NCBI GenBank assembly: GCA_035504415.1
Contig: DATJRY010000012.1
Coordinates: forward strand, 241,028-305,027
Origin: Candidatus Sulfotelmatobacter sp.
GTDB taxonomy: Bacteria; Vulcanimicrobiota; Vulcanimicrobiia; Vulcanimicrobiales; Vulcanimicrobiaceae
Direction of reading: 5' to 3'
DNA: 64,000 nt
Below the pieces are notes generated by a model. The model ran no database searches and was not told the origin of the DNA. It worked only from the letters and a program-made list of their open reading frames with translations. Both the position numbers and the translations under genes were made by a program. This document shows positions 29,668-37,651 of this stretch, one piece after another (within the stretch, counting starts at the first letter, position 1; the number at the start of each line of letters is the position of its first letter).

Positions 29668-30543
29668 TTAGGCGCTTTGGCGGCGGCGGGACCGCAGCTG
29701 CAAGCGCTGCAGCATGGCCGGGGTCGGCAGCTTGACGTCGCGGGCGATCTTCAGCCAGGCCAGCACCTTGATCGTCCACCAGGTGGTGTCGATCTCGAAC
29801 CAGCGCAGCCCGTGGCGTGCCGAGAACGGGAACGCGTGGTGGTTGTTGTGCCAGCCCTCGCCCCACGCCAGGATCGCGACCCACCAGTTGTTGGTCGACT
29901 CGTCGCCCGTGCGGAAGCTCTGGTAGCCGTTGTGGTGCGCGGCGCTGTTGACGAGCCACGTGATGTGATAGGTCACCGCGCAGCGCACGAACACACCCCA
30001 GATCACGAGCGACCAGCCGCCGAACGCGAACAGCACCAGACCCAGGACGATCTGCCACAACAGATATGTTTTCTCGAGGAAACGATAGACGCGATCGCCG
30101 GCGAGATCCGGCGCGAGCCGCGTTTGTTCGGCCGGCGAGAGCATCGCGTCGTTCGGCATGAAGAGCCACTCGAAATGGCTCCACAGCAGGCCGCGATGAA
30201 TGTCGTGCGGATCGCCTTCCTTGTCGGTGTGCGCGTGGTGCGCGCGATGCGTCGCGATCCATTCGATCGGGCCGCCTTGCAGCGCCAGCACGCCCAGCAC
30301 CGCGGTCGCATACTCGACGACCTTCGGCAAGCGCAAGCTGCGATGCGTCAGCAGCCGGTGGTAGCCCAGGCAGATGCCCCAGGCGCCGGTCGCGTAGTAG
30401 AGTCCGAGTGCGACCGCCACCGAACTCCAGCGGAACGTGCCGGGAATGAAGGCGCACAGTGCACCGAGGTGTACCACGGCCAAGCCCGTGAAAGTGACCC
30501 ACCCTGGGAGACGACGCGTCCCGGCGTTCTTCGCTGCTTCCAT
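29668..30543 (-). CDS. Fatty acid (acyl-CoA/acyl-lipid) delta-9-type desaturase
   Basis: 291 residues, membrane di-iron desaturase. Three histidine boxes are in place: HRLLTH, HRAHH and HNNHH, with hydrophobic hairpins between (TFTGLAVVHLGALCAFIPG, YLLWQIVLGLVLFAFGGW). Introduces a double bond into saturated acyl chains using oxygen and a ferredoxin or cytochrome partner, adjusting membrane fluidity. No electron donor gene is adjacent, and there is no fused cytochrome b5 domain. It is divergent from the amidohydrolase gene. Confidence 0.92.
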   Translation of the reverse strand: MEAAKNAGTRRLPGWVTFTGLAVVHLGALCAFIPGTFRWSSVAVALGLYYATGAWGICLGYHRLLTHRSLRLPKVVEYATAVLGVLALQGGPIEWIATHRAHHAHTDKEGDPHDIHRGLLWSHFEWLFMPNDAMLSPAEQTRLAPDLAGDRVYRFLEKTYLLWQIVLGLVLFAFGGWSLVIWGVFVRCAVTYHITWLVNSAAHHNGYQSFRTGDESTNNWWVAILAWGEGWHNNHHAFPFSARHGLRWFEIDTTWWTIKVLAWLKIARDVKLPTPAMLQRLQLRSRRRQSA

Positions 30544-30623
30544 CGCTTACGGGAGGTGCGCCTTTCGGCGCCCCGTTCCTGGCGACCGAGCTGCTACGCT
30601 GCGTTAAGGATTTGGACCCCGCC

Positions 30624-31433
30624 ATGATCGATGTCCACGTTCACCTGCATCCCCCGCGCCTCTACGCCGCGATCCGCCGATGGTTCGCCGAGCGCAGCCC
30701 GTGGGTCATCGATCACCCGACCGACCCGGCGGTCGTCGCGGCGGCGCTGCGCGATCACGGCGTGGATCGCTTCGTCTTCTGTTCGTACGCGCACAAGCCG
30801 GGCATGGCCGCCGAGCTCAATGCTTGGCTTGCGGCGACCGCACGCGAGCTGGCCGGCGTCGGCTGGGCACTGGCCACCGTCCACCCCGACGATCCCGACC
30901 CGACCGCGGACGCACGGCTGGCGCTCGGCGCGGGCTGCATCGGGCTCAAGGTCCACGAGGACGTGCAACGGGTGCACCTGGACGATCCGCGACTGGCCGG
31001 GTCGCTGGCGGAGGTTGCCGCGGCCGACGGCTTCGTCTTGGTGCACGTCGGCCACATCCCGTGGTCCGACCAGACCGACGACGGCCCGGCGCGGATCGCG
31101 CGCGTCCTGGACGCGCATCCGCGGTTGCGCGTCGTGGTCGCGCACTTCGGTGTCCCCGATTCCGAGCGTTATCTCGCGATGGCGTCGACCGAGCCGCGGC
31201 TGTTCCTGGACACGACGATGGTGTTCGCGCCGGAGTCCCCGATGCGCCGTGCCTTCGACGCCCGCGCGCTCGAACGGGTCGCGACGCAGATCGTGCTCGG
31301 CACCGACTATCCGAACATCCCGCACGCCTGGGACGGCGATCTGCGCGGGCTGCGCGCGCTCGGCCTCGATCCCGCGACGCTGCGCGCGATCACCGGCGAG
31401 AACGCGCGGCGGCTCGCGCCGGCGCTGGCCTAA
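30624..31433 (+). CDS. Amidohydrolase-2 family metal-dependent hydrolase
   Basis: 269 residues. IDVHVHLHPP is the N-terminal metal-binding HxH of the TIM-barrel amidohydrolase-2 family, GLKVHEDVQRV and VLVHVGHIPW supply further ligands, VVVAHFGVPDS follows, and VLGTDYPNIPHAW carries the last Asp. Family members hydrolyse or decarboxylate small carboxylic substrates (for example aminocarboxymuconate decarboxylase relatives); substrate unknown. ATG at 30624 is chosen over the TTG at 30612. Its TAA shares CTAA with the convergent GGDEF gene. Confidence 0.85.
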   Translation: MIDVHVHLHPPRLYAAIRRWFAERSPWVIDHPTDPAVVAAALRDHGVDRFVFCSYAHKPGMAAELNAWLAATARELAGVGWALATVHPDDPDPTADARLALGAGCIGLKVHEDVQRVHLDDPRLAGSLAEVAAADGFVLVHVGHIPWSDQTDDGPARIARVLDAHPRLRVVVAHFGVPDSERYLAMASTEPRLFLDTTMVFAPESPMRRAFDARALERVATQIVLGTDYPNIPHAWDGDLRGLRALGLDPATLRAITGENARRLAPALA

Positions 31434-33034
31434 GCGGTCTCGCCGCGCCGCAGCGCGCAGAACGAGCGGACCATCTCGGCGTCGAACTGGCTTCCCGCGC
31501 AGCGCTCGAGCTCGAGCAGCGCTTCGCGCTCGGAGATCGCGCGGTGGTACGGCCGGTCGATCGTCATCGCCGAGAACGCGTCGATGACGCTGACGGCGCG
31601 TGCCAAGCGGTCGATGCGCTCGCCGGCGACGCCGTTGGGATACCCGTGCCCGTCCCAGCGCTCGTGGTGCTGCCCGATGATGCGCGCGACGTCCTCGAAT
31701 CCCGGGTAGTCGCTGAGGATGGAGCGGCCATAGTCCGCGTGGCGCTGCATCGTGCGGTACTCGTGCGGTTCGAGCCGCGCGGGCTTGAGCAGCAACTGTT
31801 CGGGGACGAGCAGCTTGCCGATGTCGTGCAGCAGCGCCGCGCGCACGAACGTCTCGTACAGCGCGCCCAGCTCCAGGCGCGGCGCCCAGGCATGCGCGAT
31901 GTGATTGACGTGCAAGAGGTGCATGCGCGTGTACGGATCGCGCAGCAGCGCGCACTCGACCAGCGGCTCGACGTCGCCGAAGTTGCCGAAGCGCACCAGC
32001 GGCGAAACGCTTTCGCCGACCGCCATGCCGCCGTGCTCCAAGCTCAACCGCAGCCGCAGGTCGGCCAGCGCGAGCAAGTCGGAGCGCGTCGTTCCCTCGT
32101 CGGGCGCGCTGACCCAACCGCGGTTGACCAGGATCGGGATCATGTCGTCGTGGCCGCGGAAGGAGAGATCGTGCGTACGCGCGCCGACGTCGTCGACGAG
32201 TCGTGCCAGCGCGGCACGATCGGGTCGCGTCGCGACGATGACGAAGTCATCGCCCCCGAAGCGGCCGACGACGGTGTCGCGATCGGCGAGCGAGGCCAAC
32301 TGCTCGGCCAGCGCGTCGAGGACGCGGTCGCCGACGCGCGAGCCGTAGACGTCGTTGATGCGCCCGAAGTTGGTGATGTCGAGCAGGATGATGCCCAGCG
32401 CGTCGCCGTCGAGCGCGCTCAGCCGCTCGTCGATCGTGCGCAGCACCGTCGAATGGTTGGCGAGCCCGGTGAGCGGGTCGACCTCGGCGACCCGCTGGAG
32501 GCGCGCGAACAGGCGCTGATTGCGGATCGCGATCGCCAAGTAGCGGCCGATCGCCTCGAGCAGCGAGACGTCGTTCTCGTCATAGGCGTACTCGCGAGTG
32601 CTCTGCACCGAGAGCACCCCGATGCGGTCGCCGCCGGCTTGGATCGGAACGAAGATCGCCGAGACGCTGTCGTCGGTCCACGGCTGGGCTTTGTTGAGCG
32701 GCTGGCGCGCGATCGCCGCCCAGTCCTCGACGGTGCGGAAGAGCTGCGAGCGCCCGCTGCGCAACGTCTCCCACGATCGGCCGCCGCGCTCGATGACGAT
32801 GGCGGGGTCGGGTCGCGTTTGGCCGTGATCGTGCACGTACTCGATGCGCAGCGCCGCGCCGCTGCGCACGGCGATGAAGCAGACGCTCACGTCGATGACG
32901 CGCGTGAGCAGCTCGCACAGAGACGCGAACGTTTCGCGTGGAGTCCGATCGGCCGCGAGCAGCACCGCGACCTCACCGATGAGGGAACGGTCGCGCTGGT
33001 CGCCGCCGGTCTGCGAGCCGGTATCTACGATCAC
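31430..33034 (-). CDS. GAF-GGDEF-HD-GYP protein (cyclic di-GMP turnover)
   Basis: 534 residues. An N-terminal GAF-like sensor (about 25-170), a GGDEF domain with GGDDF near 258, and an HD-GYP domain with HDIGK near 403 and HHERWDGHGYP near 455-465. The GGDDF site is close to consensus, so cyclase activity is possible, and the HD-GYP residues for cyclic di-GMP hydrolysis look intact. Both activities in one chain imply signal-dependent switching through the GAF domain. No membrane helices. Convergent with the amidohydrolase, sharing CTAA. Confidence 0.92.
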   Translation of the reverse strand: MIVDTGSQTGGDQRDRSLIGEVAVLLAADRTPRETFASLCELLTRVIDVSVCFIAVRSGAALRIEYVHDHGQTRPDPAIVIERGGRSWETLRSGRSQLFRTVEDWAAIARQPLNKAQPWTDDSVSAIFVPIQAGGDRIGVLSVQSTREYAYDENDVSLLEAIGRYLAIAIRNQRLFARLQRVAEVDPLTGLANHSTVLRTIDERLSALDGDALGIILLDITNFGRINDVYGSRVGDRVLDALAEQLASLADRDTVVGRFGGDDFVIVATRPDRAALARLVDDVGARTHDLSFRGHDDMIPILVNRGWVSAPDEGTTRSDLLALADLRLRLSLEHGGMAVGESVSPLVRFGNFGDVEPLVECALLRDPYTRMHLLHVNHIAHAWAPRLELGALYETFVRAALLHDIGKLLVPEQLLLKPARLEPHEYRTMQRHADYGRSILSDYPGFEDVARIIGQHHERWDGHGYPNGVAGERIDRLARAVSVIDAFSAMTIDRPYHRAISEREALLELERCAGSQFDAEMVRSFCALRRGETA

Positions 33035-33098
33035 GTCACTGGTGGACCCCAGACGGGGAGCGGGGACCGTCGTGGTTCCCGCCGACGACGGCCGAGCC

Positions 33099-33665
33099 CT
33101 ACGTCGTCGGCCGGACGGTTCCGCTGGGTCCGGTCGTGAGCCCCCGCAGGCGGAAGGCCAGCCCCAGGAAGACCAGCCCCGCGAAGATCGCGTAGATGCT
33201 GATCATCCAGACGAGTGCCAGCGCGCCGTAGAGCGGCGAGGCGAAGACGATGAAGCCGAACACGACCGAGAGCGCGCCCAGGATGATCCACAGGATTTCG
33301 CTCGGCAGCGCCATGTGCAGCCGGAAGGCCGAGATGATCCCCAGGATACCCGTCACGATGGCCCAGGCGCCCAGCAGGTACGCCAGCGACACGATCGTCA
33401 GGCCGGGATAGAAGAACGTGATCAGCCCGACCGCGATCCCGAGCACGCCCTCGAGCAGCAGCCACCACCACGAGGCGTCGACGTGATTCATGCGGATCGC
33501 GGCTGCGATCGCGACGATCCCGTCCACGAAGGCGTAGGCGCCGAACAAGATCGCGATCGCGAACAGCGACGCGAGCGGGAACCAGGGCATGGCCAGCCCC
33601 AGCGCCAGCGCCAGCAGTCCCCGAATGAGGAACAGCCACCAATGGGAACTCACCCGTTCGATCAT
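33099..33665 (-). CDS. HdeD/DUF308 family membrane protein
   Basis: 188 residues with six membrane segments in three repeats, beginning MIERVSSHWWLFLIRGLLALALGLAMPW, the standard start of HdeD-like (DUF308) proteins; later repeats contain WWLLLEGVLGIAVGLITFFYPG and LWIILGALSVVFGFIVFASP. HdeD is linked to acid resistance in enterobacteria, but the molecular role of the wide family is unknown. The ATG overlaps the stop of the DUF3810 gene (ATGA), so the pair is co-translated. Confidence 0.88.
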   Translation of the reverse strand: MIERVSSHWWLFLIRGLLALALGLAMPWFPLASLFAIAILFGAYAFVDGIVAIAAAIRMNHVDASWWWLLLEGVLGIAVGLITFFYPGLTIVSLAYLLGAWAIVTGILGIISAFRLHMALPSEILWIILGALSVVFGFIVFASPLYGALALVWMISIYAIFAGLVFLGLAFRLRGLTTGPSGTVRPTT

Positions 33666-34714
33666 AGCAGGGGGGATCGTAGCACCGGCAGGCCGTCCGC
33701 GTCCAGGGACGTGCCAACCAGCAGGCGCAGAAAGTACCCGTAGGACGCGACGCCCCCGCGCACCCCGTTCGTGCGCAGGTACGAATCGTAGAAGCGCCAC
33801 TGGACGGCGAAGATCTGCGGCATGTAGCCGGCGAGGAAGCGCGCGTTGCTGGCCCGGAAGTCGGCCACCACCCGCGGGTCGAGATGCAGCCGCCGGCGTT
33901 CGTCCTCGGGGAGATCGCCGTAGGTCCAGAACGCGCCCGAGTACCGGATCAGCGGATCGTCGGAGCGCAGGCAGGCCAGCGTCCCGATGAAGTTCGCGTC
34001 GCCTTCGTCGGTGAAGCCGGCGACGTGCGACCACTCGTGCGCCAGCGCGCGCGGCACCTCGAACGGCAAGAACGACGAGTTCAGGTACGTCTCGAACGAG
34101 AGCGGCTGGTACTGGCCGCCGATCCCCGCCGCTTCGTAGTAGCGCTGGATGATCGTCGTTTTGGGGTTGGAGACGACGACGTCCCAGCGGTCGCCCAGGC
34201 GCGCGACGATCGGTGCCCACGCGGCGCGCAGCTTCGCCTGGTCGAGCGTCTCGCGGTGCGCGGCCGCGACCTCGCCGTTGAGGATGCCGACGATCCGTTC
34301 GCTGAAGGCATGCACCGCGGCCGGCGTCACGCGCCGCTCGTCGTACGCGACCCGCGCGGCGACGGTCTCCCGCCGGTAGTTCCAGCCCCACAAGACTTCG
34401 AACAGACACACGCCCAACGCGGCCCAGCCCAGCGTGTGCGCCAGCAGCGCGGCGGCGGTCGCGCGACGCCGGCCGGCCGGTGCGCCGCGCAGCCCGCGCA
34501 CCCAGCCCCAAACCAGGGCGAGGGCGACCAGCACCAGCTCGACGTCGCCGACCGCGAACGGTACCCGATTGGTCAGCGGCACGAAGAACTGGTTCATCGC
34601 CGCGAACAGCCCGTTGGCGTAGGCGTGCTCGACCCATCCGCGCGGGAGCGGAAGCGCGACGGCGAGCGCGGCCAAGACGACGGCCAGCGCGTCGAGCGCG
34701 AAGGCGCGCGTCAC
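33662..34714 (-). CDS. DUF3810 membrane protein, putative zinc protease
   Basis: 350 residues. Two or three N-terminal membrane helices (ALAVVLAALAVALPLP, VELVLVALALVWGWV, LGWAALGVCLFEVLWGWNYR) are followed by a soluble domain with ALAHEWSHVAGF, an HExxH zinc motif, and ADFIGTLAC-like DANFIGTLACLRSDDP. This matches DUF3810. A membrane-bound metallopeptidase is the usual guess; no substrate is known. GTG start overlaps the GNAT stop (GTGA). Confidence 0.8.
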   Translation of the reverse strand: MTRAFALDALAVVLAALAVALPLPRGWVEHAYANGLFAAMNQFFVPLTNRVPFAVGDVELVLVALALVWGWVRGLRGAPAGRRRATAAALLAHTLGWAALGVCLFEVLWGWNYRRETVAARVAYDERRVTPAAVHAFSERIVGILNGEVAAAHRETLDQAKLRAAWAPIVARLGDRWDVVVSNPKTTIIQRYYEAAGIGGQYQPLSFETYLNSSFLPFEVPRALAHEWSHVAGFTDEGDANFIGTLACLRSDDPLIRYSGAFWTYGDLPEDERRRLHLDPRVVADFRASNARFLAGYMPQIFAVQWRFYDSYLRTNGVRGGVASYGYFLRLLVGTSLDADGLPVLRSPLL

Positions 34715-35529
34715 GGAAACAAGTACGTCGCGAACGTGCCGACCCGGGTGAAGCCGAGTCGTTCGTAGAGCGCGATCGCCGCGGTGTTGAAATCGTTGAC
34801 GTAGAGCGAGAGCGTGGCCTCCGTGGCGAACAGACGGCGTGCGATCGCGGCCAGCGCCAGCGACGCGTAGCCGTGACCGCGGCGGTCGGGCGGCGTCCAC
34901 ACGCCCTGAATCTGCGCGGTGGCTCGGGTGCGCGGCCCGACGTTGCACTGGAAGCGCAACTCCCCCTGCGCGTCGATCCACACCCACCAGATACCGTGTG
35001 CGATCGCGCGCCGCACGCCGGCCGTGTAGCCGCCGTTCACGCGCGGGTCGTAGCCGAGCTCGCCCAGGATCATCGCCCCGCTGTGGTCCGCGATCAGCAG
35101 CGCCTCGTCCTCGCGCGCATGCCGCACGTCGACGTCGGGCTCGTCGGCGAGCGTCTCGGGCGAGAGCACGTACAGCGGCTGTTCGGCGCGCACGATCGCC
35201 GGCTGCGCGTGCCAGACGCGCACCCGCTGCCAGAGGCCGTCGACGGCGTCCTTGGGCCCGACGAAGCTGCGCAGCGCGCGGTGCTTGCGTGCCTCGACGG
35301 CGATCGCGTCGATGGCGGCGTCGTCGTCCGCCGCGATCACCAGCTGCATGCCGAAGTATGCCAGGCCCGTGACGCGGCCGCGAAAGTCGCGGTTGAGCAC
35401 GATCTCGTCGAGCGCGGCGGAGCCGTGGCCGCCTTCGAGCACCCACTGGAGGAAAACGTTTTCGTACGGACGGCGCGCGGCGTACGCGATCGCGTCGCGG
35501 CGTGCGGCCCGGGTGAGCGGCTCGAGCAG
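34711..35529 (-). CDS. GNAT acetyltransferase (DUF4081-like N-terminus), probable CTG start
   Basis: About 272 residues. The C-terminal half is a GNAT fold (VWTPPDRRGHGYASLALAAIARRLF as acetyl-CoA loop, VNDFNTAAIALYERLGFTRVG at the end). The N-terminal part continues upstream of the first GTG (35442): the frame reads DAIAYAARRPYENVFLQWV, typical of this family, but no ATG, GTG or TTG occurs before the upstream stop. CTG at 35529, five bases after the anti-sigma stop, is the best start, giving a family-like beginning LEPLTRAARRD. Acceptor unknown. Ends with GTGA overlap to DUF3810. Confidence 0.78.
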   Translation of the reverse strand: MLEPLTRAARRDAIAYAARRPYENVFLQWVLEGGHGSAALDEIVLNRDFRGRVTGLAYFGMQLVIAADDDAAIDAIAVEARKHRALRSFVGPKDAVDGLWQRVRVWHAQPAIVRAEQPLYVLSPETLADEPDVDVRHAREDEALLIADHSGAMILGELGYDPRVNGGYTAGVRRAIAHGIWWVWIDAQGELRFQCNVGPRTRATAQIQGVWTPPDRRGHGYASLALAAIARRLFATEATLSLYVNDFNTAAIALYERLGFTRVGTFATYLFP

Positions 35530-35533
35530 GGTG

Positions 35534-36328
35534 TCAGGTGAGCGGACGGACGAAGGTGGGAGTCGTGGTCGGGGCCTTGCTCCCGCCCTCCGGTTCGACG
35601 CTGACCGCCACGGTCCCGACCTTCTGCGCGTCGACCGGCAGGGCGACCACCGCGACGCCGCTGCCGTTGGGAGTGAACGTGATGCTGGGCTGCATCACCG
35701 CCGACCCCTTGGCCGCCGTCCAGGCCTGGTAGACGTGGCCACGCGGCAGCGCCGGCAGCTTCGAGAGCGCGAAGTAGATGTGCTGGCCGCGCACGACGAC
35801 GGTCCCCTGTGCGACCTCATAGTGCCGCGCGTCGGGCGACACCAGGTCGGTCAGCGTCTGGGTGAGATCGTCGCGGGTGCGCGCGCTGGTGCGCTCGCCT
35901 TGTGCCATCTGCGTTTGCAGGGTCGTCGCGCGGCGCTGCGCCGCGGCCAGGTCGCCGCGCAGCGAGACGTCTTGCGTGACGGTCACGAGCGAGAAGATCA
36001 CGGCCGCCGCGGTCAGGAGTCCGGCGCCTACGAACCAGGCCGGGGTCGGAGCGAACCGCCGCCGCGCGATCGACCCGTCGGCCGGGACGCCGGCGCGCAC
36101 CCGCGCCATCAGGCGTTCCTTCATGCGCGCCGTGCGCGCCGAGTCGACCGGTTCGTCCGCGGTCAAGGCGAGCGCGTCGGCCGCGGCGCGCAGGTCCAGG
36201 TACTCCGCTCGCGCTTCGTCGTCGTTGGCGATGAAGGCCGCTACCAGGGCCGCGTCCTCGCGCGGCAGCACGCCGAGCGCGTAGAGCGCGACCAGCTCGA
36301 GCATCTTCTCGCGCGCCGTGCCGTCCAT
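35534..36328 (-). CDS. RskA-type anti-sigma factor
   Basis: 264 residues. A short cytoplasmic helical domain (to about 95) with LYALGVLPREDAALVAAFI, one membrane helix (about 97-117, FVGAGLLTAAAVIFSLVTV) and the extracytoplasmic RskA domain (VVVRGQHIYFALSKLPALPRG, YQAWTAAKGSAVMQPS). It lacks a visible zinc-binding His-Cys-Cys motif. It should hold the ECF sigma factor encoded just upstream until signal-dependent proteolysis. ATG at 36328 follows AGGAGG seven bases upstream and overlaps the sigma stop. Confidence 0.9.
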   Translation of the reverse strand: MDGTAREKMLELVALYALGVLPREDAALVAAFIANDDEARAEYLDLRAAADALALTADEPVDSARTARMKERLMARVRAGVPADGSIARRRFAPTPAWFVGAGLLTAAAVIFSLVTVTQDVSLRGDLAAAQRRATTLQTQMAQGERTSARTRDDLTQTLTDLVSPDARHYEVAQGTVVVRGQHIYFALSKLPALPRGHVYQAWTAAKGSAVMQPSITFTPNGSGVAVVALPVDAQKVGTVAVSVEPEGGSKAPTTTPTFVRPLT

Positions 36329-36858
36329 CACGACACCTCCTCGCCCAGCGCGCGCCGCAGGCGCTGCAGCCCCGTGCGGATGCGCGTCTTGACCGTGCCC
36401 AGCGGCGTATCGGTGCGCTGCGCCAGCTCACTGTGGGTGACGCCGCCGAAGAAACCTTGCTCGATCAAGCTGCGCTGGTCGGCCGGCAGCGTGGCCAGCG
36501 CGTCACGCAGCCGCTGCGCGTCCAGGCGCGCGAACACGTCGTCCTCGAGCGCGCCGTCGAGCGGCAAATCGGCCGGAATCTCGCTCTCGGGACGGGCCGA
36601 GCGCGAACGCAGCACGTCGAGGGCGCGATTGCGCGTGACGCGCGAGACCCATGCGACGAACGAGCCGCCGCGGAACGCGTCGGGCGCGCTCCAAATCTTC
36701 AAGAACACGGTTTGCGTGACGTCTTCCGCCATGGTCGGATCGCCGAGCATGCGCAATCCGATGCCGAACACGAGCCGGTGGTAGGCATCATAGAGCGCTT
36801 CGAACGCGGCGTCGTCGCGCGCGCGCACCCGCTCCATCAAGCGGACTCCCGGATCCAT
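36328..36858 (-). CDS. ECF sigma factor (SigK-like)
   Basis: 176 residues. Region 2: FEALYDAYHRLVFGIGLRMLGDPTMAEDVTQTVFLKIW and FVAWVSRVTRNRALDVLR; region 4: LPADQRSLIEQGFFGGVTHSELAQRTDTPLGTVKTRIRTGLQRLRRAL. Together with the RskA-type partner this is the SigK/RskA arrangement, likely autoregulated and responding to envelope or redox stress. Start ATG at 36858, 22 bases from the divergent sirtuin frame, so the promoters overlap closely. Confidence 0.93.
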   Translation of the reverse strand: MDPGVRLMERVRARDDAAFEALYDAYHRLVFGIGLRMLGDPTMAEDVTQTVFLKIWSAPDAFRGGSFVAWVSRVTRNRALDVLRSRSARPESEIPADLPLDGALEDDVFARLDAQRLRDALATLPADQRSLIEQGFFGGVTHSELAQRTDTPLGTVKTRIRTGLQRLRRALGEEVS

Positions 36859-36940
36859 CGGGCGGGGCTTCGCGTCCTCCGTGCGGTCACCTGGAGTCAA
36901 CGGCGCGGGTGGGGCGGCGGATGGGATCGAACCGCGCTCG

Positions 36941-37651
36941 GTGCACGATCTTGACGAACTGCGTGCTCGGCTCGCCAACGCCCGCTCGATTGCCGTCCTG
37001 ACCGGGTCGGGAATCTCCGCGGAGAGCGGCTTGCCGACGTTTCGCGGCGTCGGCGGTCTGTGGCGCACGCACCGCGTCGAGCAGTTGGCCTCACCGGACG
37101 GCTTCGCGAGCGATCCGGTGTTGGTCTGGACGTGGTATCTCGAGCGACGCCGTGCCCACGCGGACGTCGAGCCGTCGGCGGCGCACCGCGCGCTGGCGGC
37201 CTTCGAGGCGCGCGCGTCCGACTTCACGCTGATCACGCAGAACGTCGACTCGCTGCACCATCGCGCCGGCTCGCGGCGCGTGCTCGAGCTGCACGGCGCG
37301 CTGCGCGAGGCGCGCTGCACCGCGTGCGACGCGCGGCGTCCGGTCGACGAGATGACGCTCGACACGCTCGCGCACGCGTGCGGCGGCTGGTGGCGGCCGG
37401 ACATCGTCTGGTTCGGGGAACCGTTGCCGCGCGCCGCGCTCGAGGAAGCGTTCGCCGCCGCGCGGCGTGCCGACGTCATGCTGGTCGTCGGCACGTCGGG
37501 ACTGGTGCATCCCGCCGCGTCGCTGGCGACGCGGCGCTGCACGGACGCGTACGTCGTCGAGATCAATCCGGAAGAGACGGTGCTCAGCGCGCAGGTCGAC
37601 CGGTCGATCCGCGCCGGCGCGTCGGCCGTACTGCCGGACCTCTTGCGATGA
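36941..37651 (+). CDS. Sirtuin (NAD-dependent protein deacylase) with incomplete zinc site
   Basis: 236 residues from the GTG at 36941; an in-frame GTG at 36881 would add 20 non-conserved residues. NAD motif GSGISAESGLPTFRG, TQNVDSLHHRAG and LELHGALRE with the catalytic His. WYLERRR fits the Tyr-x-x-Arg of class III desuccinylases (SIRT5/CobB). Zinc ligands Cys126, Cys129 and Cys147 are present, but the fourth, expected at position 144, is Ala (AHACGG). The gene overlaps the antiporter start by ATGA. Confidence 0.88.
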   Translation: MHDLDELRARLANARSIAVLTGSGISAESGLPTFRGVGGLWRTHRVEQLASPDGFASDPVLVWTWYLERRRAHADVEPSAAHRALAAFEARASDFTLITQNVDSLHHRAGSRRVLELHGALREARCTACDARRPVDEMTLDTLAHACGGWWRPDIVWFGEPLPRAALEEAFAAARRADVMLVVGTSGLVHPAASLATRRCTDAYVVEINPEETVLSAQVDRSIRAGASAVLPDLLR

